This document shows, piece by piece, positions 57,401 to 64,000 of a stretch of 64,000 bases of DNA (positions are counted from its first letter, which is position 1; each line of letters begins with the position of its first letter). The notes beneath the pieces were generated by a model. It ran no database searches and had not been told where the DNA came from. It worked only from the letters and a program-made list of their open reading frames with translations. The stretch is from Antedon mediterranea (Eukaryota; Echinodermata; Crinoidea; Comatulida; Antedonidae), in assembly GCF_964355755.1 (NCBI RefSeq), contig NC_092672.1, positions 35,396,501 to 35,460,500 on the forward strand, read 5' to 3'. Position numbers and translations under genes: made by a program.

Positions 57401-57813
57401 CTAGGCTTGATTGGGACGACGTGTTTGATGATGAGCAAACAGCTATGTGGAAGGTTTTTATAAAGGAGATGAATCATCTTTTGGGATTTGAAATTCCACG
57501 TCAGCTAACGCCTGAGGATTCTATTGCTTACCCCCAGTTACACTGTTTCAGTGATGCTAGTGAAGCTGCATTTGGTTCTGTCATCTGGCTGCGTTGGGAT
57601 ACCCCAGTAGGAGTTAAATTGACATACGTTATAGCAAAGGCTCTAGTTGGACCGTTAAAGAAAAGATCAAATATAAGTATTAAGGAAGGGCCTGTACATA
57701 AGTTGTGTTTGATTGCAACTGTGGGAGAACTTAAACACGGGTTTTCTTCTAAACAAGGAATGCTTTTATTATGTAACTACTTGAGTTGTGAACATTTAAT
57801 TACTGTATTTTAA
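54415..57813 (+). CDS. Gag-Pol polyprotein of the BEL/Pao element, RT core deleted, no integrase
   Basis: A single 1132-codon frame, starting at the first ATG after the LTR. In order: an N-terminal coiled region (1-155); a Gag domain of the DUF1759 type (RWDGSPRNFHSWHVRIDQYF, about 161 on); paired zinc-knuckle-like Cys/His motifs (CFLCFRTNHSAFRC and CSVCQLFHHRLIAC, about 409-445); a retropepsin-like DUF1758 region with catalytic DSGAD (about 589); the Pol N-terminus (GHITMEMPWKDGFPE); then a jump from a segment of fingers sequence straight to the catalytic VYMDD (about 882), so the first half of the RT core is absent; connection; and an RNase H start (CFSDASEAAFG, about 1043). It ends soon after, with no integrase. 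The frame stays open across the deletions. Gag and protease may still be functional; Pol cannot be. Confidence 0.88.
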   Translation: MEENTFIDLSFEELEVKHRSFKGHLTRARDRFTRVLDRDEPELVKVAFDHIQKKIRKITDLLDAMDVVKPPDETDTTTRLHAELMSAADDVERKYQEYRRFSRNEQTAHSSQGEPTAAGKDEEMIKLIKAQSEMVAQLTIKLNGNGSDNKRPSIKTPGLPAPRWDGSPRNFHSWHVRIDQYFESAGIKGDQEKLMVLLNGDALPKSIQDHIADCCSVEGDNGAWARLKEKVPTSAIVRDVILTLQMMKPMKLATAKEMQPVLNGLTDFARRMRELGKELELSSSVVVELVSQKIDAELSFEYMRQIKQDEPTIPSLISFLRSETEARERREQPHMFGDQNASTHHITGQISTLKNTTQFLPKSNFKGAETSADDCPFCTDHSRHLIIKCPIFNSKSNEKRRLMIMKARRCFLCFRTNHSAFRCPRHDKKRCSVCQLFHHRLIACPPNRTFRTNNNTDGFCQSQMSPKTQVGANTNLRPIVRHETQVGTNLGQNPFIYLPASTNQTVSNMNLDQTSINSPQIAQAGASPSLRQTVAGPSQNPFVSLPPSTNQTISKMNSTKHAERRRYSPTTYVEIQDNEGNWQKAVAFFDSGADTTLVKCSTAESLGLNGLPFVFTYGVAGGGIVQENSARYQLRVRPLRELKAYDLVAISVKKPAHDSPSVGEDIFDEHSHLTVVKEHLPVEEAEIDLLIGYDYQSLTTPLKTIRSLTDPDTSPTAAKSALGWTIIGQTIPKPFFNVISHITNVNFMDDSQLLYTSDVIGVKPTTLCTCTNKEIAESQFIKHCRKNLQINEKGHITMEMPWKDGFPESLDCNRVQAVTGMISHEARLLKNKQINEYNDEIRALLDNGFTRELTPSEDRNVRLLAEANTGSDPIGALRIKDCVYMDDITDSFTKPNEAVEQVTRILRKGSFEIKVWHSNHPMVDQCPEEKHTRVLGHLWNKLDDTVTIQLDKFDEEQTPLTKRKVSSLVARLWDPLRMLSPVTIRYKIGLQEIWAARLDWDDVFDDEQTAMWKVFIKEMNHLLGFEIPRQLTPEDSIAYPQLHCFSDASEAAFGSVIWLRWDTPVGVKLTYVIAKALVGPLKKRSNISIKEGPVHKLCLIATVGELKHGFSSKQGMLLLCNYLSCEHLITVF

Positions 57814-57892
57814 TTAAGATTCACTTTGTTGTGGTTATTTTTCGAAATCCTTTATGTACTGTGACTCATGTCAATTTGTCACGAGGCGGGAG

Positions 57893-58332
57893 TGTTTCGG
57901 ATTTCGAACTTTGACGTTGGTGGCGTAAAGATTTGTTTTGGTGGTAAACAGAATTGTCAGCAAGATCACGCTTATTATCTAATAGTAGATACTGTATTTA
58001 TCTTATTTCCGACTGTGATACGTGGGAGTACTACGTACGTTTTATAACATTTAAGTTGTGTTAATGTTCTTGACTTTGAATATTAAAATTATTAGTTAAG
58101 CTATTTAGTTAAGTGTTTCGATCGGCTAATTGGCCATAAGCCTGACTAGCCCTCGTCTCGTGTAGTAGTTTGATCGTATGTATCTGCTACGCTGTATTTT
58201 GGGGTTGTTTGCACACGCAGCTGTGCTGCCTTGTGCGTGTTTTCACTGAGTTTATTTGTGTTTCAGACTTTACCGAAGAATAAAGAACGGTTAAAGTAAC
58301 TACCAAGAGTTTGTGTATCATTGTCCGGATTA
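57893..58332 (+). repeat. 3' LTR
   Basis: Same length as the 5' LTR with one substitution. The target duplication CACAC follows directly. Confidence 0.9.
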
Positions 58333-58339
58333 CACACAT

Positions 58340-58690
58340 TATCGTCGCGCAGGTGAACACATTATGATGGCCCAAATTACTTTGGGGACGGAAAAAGGGA
58401 CTGAAGTTGACACCCGCCTAATGAACGTTCTTCAAACAATATCGCCCTACTTTCTATGAATTGCCAGTCAGTTAAAAATAAAGTATCTACCGGTATTATA
58501 ACTAAATTGTTGTGTCAGAGTGGATTCGTTATATGAGTGTTTTTCATGCGAATTGGTTTATACTGTAAAGGCCTACCGTATTTTTATTTTACTAAAGTGA
58601 AACGTGTTCTTTCACGTAACGAGACCGTAATGCAAACGTGTTAAATTCAATTCAAAACTCGTACATAAAAAATATCGGCGGTATCCTGTC
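58340..58690. other. Spacer, nothing recognised
   Basis: No supported frame. Confidence 0.4.
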
Positions 58691-58694
58691 GTCA

Positions 58695-58915
58695 AAGTGT
58701 CTTGTCGGCCAATAGTCTGTCGGTCAAATGTGTGTCGGCCAAATGTCTGTCCGCTAATTGTCTTTCGGCTAAATGGCTTTTAGCGAAATGTCTTGTCGGC
58801 GGATTGTTCGTTCGGTCGGCGAAATGTCCGGTCGGCGAAATGTCCGGTCGACAGATAGTCTGTCGGTCAGTGGTCTGTCGGCGAAATGGCGTTCGGCAAA
58901 ACGTCCCGTCACCAT
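58695..58915. repeat. Degenerate 17-bp repeat GTCGGCGAAATGTC
   Basis: About 12 imperfect units related to GTCGGCGAAATGTCTGT. A Ser/Cys/Lys-rich frame runs through it only because of the period; I do not call it a gene. Confidence 0.75.
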
Positions 58916-60240
58916 CACTGATAACATTTGCGCTTCAAGAAACCTGGTTAACTTGTGATGGCTTTCATTTAAATAATCTTACTTCAGTCGGTACCACGTT
59001 TTCAGTGTACCGCGTGGAAGAGGAGATCCTCACGGTGGAATTGCAGTTTTATACAAAGATAGCTTAACTGTTTGTTTCAAAGTCTAAGGACATAGATCAT
59101 CGTATAAATAGATTTGAATATTGTGAAATCGTGTTTACATCTTGATCAAAGTATTTCACTATCGTCAACTTATATAGACATGCTCCATCCGCAAAGAACC
59201 AACTTACAACCGGAATGTTCTTTGCTGAGGTTTCTGACTTTCTAATGTACTATAGTTTCCAGAGGAGTATTGCATGGTGACATCTTGATGTTAATGAAGA
59301 TTGCAATACCATCACATTCACTGATCTTATCACTCATTGTGGGCTCTAAGCCTACTCATCGCTTTGGCCATACGCTTGATTAGACTAGAATTGGATTAGA
59401 CATTAGACTATGTCGCGAAACTCACAATCTAGTTGAGAACACTCGTGTTCTTGACTTTTGAACACAGCCTAATTGGCTGCGATGTCTTGATCAGGAAGTC
59501 TAAGTCTTTAAAAACGACCATTGCCTCAAAGAAACTGCGGGAGATTGATTTCGACTTATTCAACGCAGATATCAGGTCTTTAATCTTATCGGATGATGCG
59601 TCAGATAACACGACACTTGCTGACCTTCTTGACCATCATGCAACTGTACGGATCAAGACCGTAGTTCCTCGCAACATTGGTTTACTGACTCATACCGCAT
59701 CAAACAAGAACAGCGAACAACAAATGAGTGTCAAGATCTTTCAGACTTTAAACAATAAAAACAAAATAGAAATAAGTTTAATGTCGAACTTTTTCATGCA
59801 AAGTGTAATGTCTTCAATCGCAGGATTATCGATTGTGGTGGCGACTTGAAGTCTTTATTTTCCATCCTCCACGATAGTCCTGAAAGATTGGCAAATCAAT
59901 TTGCTAATTATTTCAAGACAAAGATCGAGGACATCAGAACAGCTCTTCGAATGGTTAATTTCATCTCAGATCAAATTAAATATGCTACTTTACACACGGC
60001 ATCATGAAACACCTTTGAATCTGTATCAGCAGAAGAAGTCAAGAAGTCTACAAGTGCGTCATGCTCTTTAGACCTAGTCTCATCATGGATGGTTAAGAAG
60101 TCAATAGACTCGCTTTCACACTGTCTTACATTGATTGTGAATATGTCTCTTAAAGAAGGATTCGTACCACCGTCATTTAAATCAGCAGTTATCAAACCTT
60201 TGCTGAAAAAGAGTAATTTTGATCACATCATCTTGAAGAT
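58915..60240 (+). mobile_element. CR1-like LINE, decayed endonuclease to start of RT
   Basis: FALQETWLTCDGF is the endonuclease QETWL motif. 59490-59680 reads TTIASKKLREIDFDLFNADI and LADLLDHHATVRIKTVVPR, the inter-domain region. About 60040-60210 gives SLDLVSSWMVKK, IVNMSLKEGFVPPSFKSAVI and KPLLKKSNFD, the RT start. Several frameshifts and stops. It breaks off before the catalytic RT. Confidence 0.75.
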
Positions 60241-60289
60241 GTTGAACAACTTTAGATTGTAACAAGCGCTGTTTAACTGCCGCTCAGGA

Positions 60290-61590
60290 AATCTCTGTTT
60301 TTAGTGTCTTTTTAGATAGAGTTTACAAGTTTTTTGGTGTTTAAAGTTTCCGTGTTGTGAAGAGTTTGGTGATTATATTTTGTAAATAGTGTCATTTAAA
60401 TTTGTTTTTGATCTCGATTATGTAGCCTCACTGCAGATACCTGGTTGGCTTGCCGTCCGGACCCGCATACCGTAAATCGTTTCGATAGTCTATTGATATG
60501 CAAAGTGGGCTACTGGAGCATTCCAGGTAACTCATTCGAAATGCCGCCTTACATTACACAGGATGATTGTTGTTATAATGTATACTCGGACTACTCAAAT
60601 GGAAATACGGATTGAGATTTATGTTGTGAAGATATTATACCACAGGATAGGGGTAAGATAAGAAATTATGGTTCATTTGTTCGTCATAGAGGTAGGAGAG
60701 CAGGTAAAAATAGCCATCGACCAATACGGACACTTATAAAACAGCGTTCAGATGTAGCGATGTTTGACCGTAGACCCATTGTAGGCAGAGTGTCCGCGCT
60801 CGTTAATATTCCACTTATAGAAGACATACAAGAACTAGAATCAAACAAAATGACTGTACACATTATTAATTTTAGGCCAAAAACTCTTGAAAGACTGACT
60901 ATACTGCTGAGCGCGAACGTATTTTAACACCTGTAAAAATTAACCGGAACTATGCTTCTGATAAACGGGTTTTTTTTTGCGTTTGGAACGCACGCTTTAT
61001 TTGTAACAAAACCACTACAATTTTTGACTTATTAGTAGACTCTAAAATTGACAGCTTAATTATTACGGAGTCTTGGTTAAGCGATAGAATTTCTCCGATT
61101 AGCGAGGAGTGTACACTTGACGGGTTTCCCACGTCAAGGAGACGTGAGGGGTGGCGGAATAGTGATTATTATATAAGTCTGAACTTAAGTTTGTGTGCAT
61201 GCTTGTATGACAGATCTCACTAAGTCTTTTAGATTGATTGCCGTTTACCGCCCACCTCCTTCACAGAAAAATGGTATAGAACCATCGAATTTCTGGGAGA
61301 AATGGATGGCCTACCAAGTATACCCCACCAGGTATAACCCCACCAGGTATACCCCTTGTTGTCGGTGAATGTCCCCGTTGACCAGCGCCGAGCCCGAGTG
61401 TCACAATACCTATCTCGCATGACTTCAAACAAACCGTTGATGAGCCCACGCAAATCAGAGGTCATCTTCTTGATCATGTCATCTGTCGTGAAGATGATGG
61501 TTTCGTTGTGGACTGCGCGGTTTTGCTACATAGATATGGTTCGGATCATCACCTCATAGGGGTTACGCTAGACAGGATTTGCACTTCCTG
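60290..61590 (+). mobile_element. Second CR1-like LINE, 5' half
   Basis: A non-coding leader (60290-60540) precedes ATG at 60541, which opens MPPYITQDDCCYNVYSDYSN. A TGA occurs at 60613, and the frame then continues for about 100 codons (RGKIRNYGSFVRHRGRRAGK, FDRRPIVGRVSALV). In other frames, 60970-61120 gives WNARFICNKT and SKIDSLIITESWLSD (endonuclease), and 61430-61580 gives DEPTQIRGHLLDHVIC and YGSDHHLIGVTL (end of endonuclease). No RT follows. It is joined to the preceding LINE fragment without an obvious target duplication. Confidence 0.72.
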
Positions 61591-61753
61591 TTCACAATAT
61601 ATATGTTTATACTTGCCATAATGCAACATTTTTTTTCACAAAGTGACTGAAACACTATTTTTCTGTAATTTTAACCTTTGACCTGTTTTTCTCATCTAAA
61701 TAACGACATGGCATAGAGATTTCTAACGGCAAATTGTTTATAATAATAATTGA

Positions 61754-62078
61754 GTGAGTGGCCGAGCGGTTAAGACAGTGGAACCGTAATTACGTAGCCA
61801 TAACATCGGCAGGGGTTCGAGGCTCACTCACTCCATGGTTCTGGTGGTAGAACGAGTCTTCTCGGATAAGGACTATAAACCGTAGGTCCAGTGTACACAT
61901 CTAGCTCGTGTGCACTTTAAAGAACCTAGTACATCTTTCGAGACGAGTAGGGGGTTTTACCCCGTTGTATTAGTACATCACAGCCACTGATCGCCAACTG
62001 GGCCCTCTGGGAGACCAGTCTTTGACTGAAGAGGTTACCCAGTATAAATATAAATTTCAATTCAATTCAATTCAATAA
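61754..62078 (+). mobile_element. tRNA-derived SINE
   Basis: The head carries a polymerase III A box (TGGCCGAGCGGTTAAG, 61758-61773) and B box (GGGGTTCGAGGC, 61812-61823) at tRNA-like spacing, resembling tRNA-Leu or tRNA-Ser. A body with CTAGCTCGTGTGCACTTTAA and GAGACGAGTAGGGGGTTTTA follows, then an (ATTCA)n tail at 62055-62075. The head lacks complete cloverleaf pairing, so it is a SINE and not a tRNA gene. Confidence 0.85.
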
Positions 62079-62079
62079 T

Positions 62080-62320
62080 AGATATTTTTATTCAATCTAA
62101 TAGATTATACTGCTTGAAAAATATAAGTGTGATTATTGCTTTGAAATCCTGTACATAAGAGCCTATCGGACAGATTTAATTCAAAGAGGTGTGGAAGGGG
62201 AATACTACTACTATACAGTACAATGTCTTTCAGAAACATTTCAGAAATTTCAATCAGGTATCCATGTATCTCCAATAAACAGAATGTACGGTTCATAGAG
62301 AATTCAGAAGTTACCCTTGG
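62080..62320. other. Spacer, nothing recognised
   Basis: No supported frame or repeat. Confidence 0.4.
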
Positions 62321-62324
62321 TTCA

Positions 62325-63200
62325 TTTTGGCAAATCCATATGGGTTCCTTTTAAAAGGATTGAGAGTGCACAGACAGGCTTTTCCCATGGCTTAATATTG
62401 GAACCTACAGTTTTAGTTACCCGATATATTTCTAACACAGTAACTATGTAGCCAAATGCATTGATCCGATACCGGGGCCAAATGTAGAACTGAACATACG
62501 GTAGAGAAGGGTCTAAATAGATGACCTGCTGTTGTTTCATTTTAGGCAAAATCCAAATCGGTTCCTTAAGGATCGAGAGTGCACAGGCAGCTTTATTCCA
62601 TGTGCCTGTCTATATAAACCCACATTGTCACCCCTTATATTTTCATTATGGGGCTTAATGTCCATCCATGGAGGACCGGCCTTTGGGGGGTTAATTTTGG
62701 CAAATCCATAAGTGTTCCTTAAGGATCGAGAGTGCACAGGCAGCTTTATTCCATGGGCCGCGCCTGTCTATATGAACTCACAGTGTCACCCCTTATATTT
62801 CCATTATGGGGCTTAATGTCCATCCATGGAGAACGACCGGCCCTTGGGTTAATTTGGGCAAATCCATAAAATGTTCCTTATGGATGATCGAGGGTGCACA
62901 GGGATATTTATTATATCTCTATGAACCCACATTTTCACCCCACATACAGTATTTTCAATATAGGGTCTCGTGTAGACCCACATAGAGAACCCCGAAGGGT
63001 CCATGAAGGATCGGCCCTTGGGTTCATTTGGGCAAATCCATAGATTGAGGGTGAACATTTTAGTTTCATTCCATAGTTCATCTATGAACTATATACCCAA
63101 TATTAATTTCTAATACAGGGCCTTATGTAGCACACCACATAGAGATCCCAAAAGGGTCCTTAGAGGGTTCATTCGGGCAAATCCATATGGGTTATTTTAG
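62325..63200. repeat. Degenerate tandem repeat, about 150-210 bp period
   Basis: The motif GGCAAATCCATA, followed by GTTCCTTAAGGATCGAGAGT and GCACAGGCAGCTTTATTCCA, recurs near 62330, 62545, 62698, 62858, 63033 and 63177, with GGGGCTTAATGTCCATCCAT between. The minus-strand frames are repeat by-products. Confidence 0.75.
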
Positions 63201-63419
63201 AATCTTTTGTGTACAGGAAACACTTTCCTGTATGGCCAAACTATCTGTGGCTATATAAAAATTGTGGTGTGTCTGTGTAGTGAGTTGTGGATTGAGTTTG
63301 GCCACCTGGATCTGCCTATGCCCTATCCTGTACGAATTGGTACTCTCTGGTTCTGATGAAAGTAGTTTATTTTCCAAAAACGAATATTGTAGCCCTAATA
63401 AATGCAACTGTATAGTGGC

Positions 63420-64000
63420 AAATCATTGAAGGTTAGCGTAACATTTTAACATCATTTTAACCGTCATAATATTAATAATTTTATTATTTATTTTACAGTA
63501 ATATATTAATACATTTAAAATAATGCGCACTAGAAAAAATATAAAAATACTTCACTGATCAAATAACGTGATTACATTTATGAACATCGATCTCATATAG
63601 TTTGAATAACTTTGCATTATTTGTTCAAATGTTGACCTTTGACCTATGTCAATGATAAATGTGCTCTTTTGGATTGTGTATGATTGATAGATGTCTTAAC
63701 AGAATGACAAAACATAACATTTTGTCTTAAATGTTAGTTTTTATTTGGGTTTATATGCAAATTGTGTGATTGGTCAATATTGACATTTGACCTTTAATTG
63801 AGAAGTATTTGTTTTATAAGGCGACGGAATAGATACATATGACCATACAAATGTATTAAAAGACCAAATTGAACTTCAATAAATTGGTTATAATACATAT
63901 GTATATAATACATTGTTATAATTGGTCAATTTTGAACTTTGACCCCTTATCTCTTCCTATTCGCTTCCTATCCTGATCAAAGTCTGATTTGATTAAATAC
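63420..64000. other. AT-rich end of window
   Basis: No gene seen. Contains GTTGACCTTTGACCTATG near 63630 and two weaker TTTGACC words. Confidence 0.4.

Larger units (their letters stand above)
53954..58332 (+). mobile_element. BEL/Pao-type LTR retrotransposon, internally deleted, young
   Basis: Two 440-bp LTRs (53954-54393 and 57893-58332) enclose one long ORF. A 5-bp target duplication CACAC flanks the element (53949-53953 and 58333-58337), as usual for BEL/Pao. A purine tract ACGAGGCGGGAG precedes the 3' LTR. The LTRs differ at only one position that I could find (GTTAGGC near 54161 versus GTTAAGC near 58100). The total of 4.38 kb is short, because most of the reverse transcriptase and all of the integrase are missing. 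It therefore depends on enzymes from a full-length relative. Confidence 0.92.

Noticed and set aside
58702-59067. 121-codon plus-strand ORF
   Set aside because: The first half is the GTCGGCGAAATGTC repeat and the second half is LINE endonuclease; not one protein.
60613-60615. In-frame TGA in the LINE ORF as a selenocysteine or readthrough codon
   Set aside because: The element has further frameshifts and stops, so ordinary decay explains it.
61754-61834. Functional tRNA-Leu or tRNA-Ser gene
   Set aside because: The A and B boxes are there but the cloverleaf pairing is incomplete and the sequence runs straight into a SINE body and tail.

Overview
The window looks like nuclear DNA of a marine invertebrate deuterostome, most likely an echinoderm. 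The evidence is spliced exons with canonical introns, an AT-rich background full of TAGGCCTA-type words, and a dense mix of LINE, BEL/Pao, hAT, Harbinger-like and SINE copies. The phylum is an inference; a crinoid is a guess only. I see no bacterial gene, operon, CRISPR array or rRNA.

Layout. 1-1188 (+) holds the last four exons of a CLUH gene (clustered mitochondria protein homologue), followed by a 26-bp minisatellite (about 1.5-1.9 kb). A repeat cassette at about 2.35-3.24 kb recurs at about 11.06-16.41 kb, where two of its short segments have expanded into a 37-bp array (about 86 units) and a 55-bp array (about 13 units). Four copies of an unrecognised, apparently intronless multi-pass membrane protein gene lie on the minus strand: copy 1 at 5.9-8.6 kb (two overlapping frames), copy 2 at 28.15-30.30 kb (one intact 715-codon ORF), copy 3 at 49.44-51.49 kb (frameshifted) and copy 4 at 39.68-41.48 kb (two fragments split by a LINE). 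Each sits in a larger duplicated block that carries its 5' flank.

Most of the rest is transposons. There are nested Harbinger-like elements with a perfect 173-bp palindrome (16.5-18.2 kb), a hAT element with intact target duplication (21.5-23.1 kb) and an unclassified inverted-repeat element (23.3-25.6 kb). A tandemly repeated unit carrying the endonuclease end of an L1/Tx1-like LINE fills 31.5-36.8 kb. Two nested pairs of long inverted repeats enclose further LINEs (41.5-49.0 kb). A very young, internally deleted BEL/Pao LTR retrotransposon lies at 53.95-58.33 kb, followed by CR1-like LINE pieces (58.9-61.6 kb), a tRNA-derived SINE (61.75-62.08 kb) and a degenerate tandem repeat (62.3-63.2 kb).

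Besides CLUH, the best candidate for a living gene is membrane-protein copy 2. Copies 1, 3 and 4 record stages of decay through a hAT insertion, a coding minisatellite, frameshifts and a LINE insertion. Because the copies act as empty-site references for each other, several insertions can be dated relative to the duplications.
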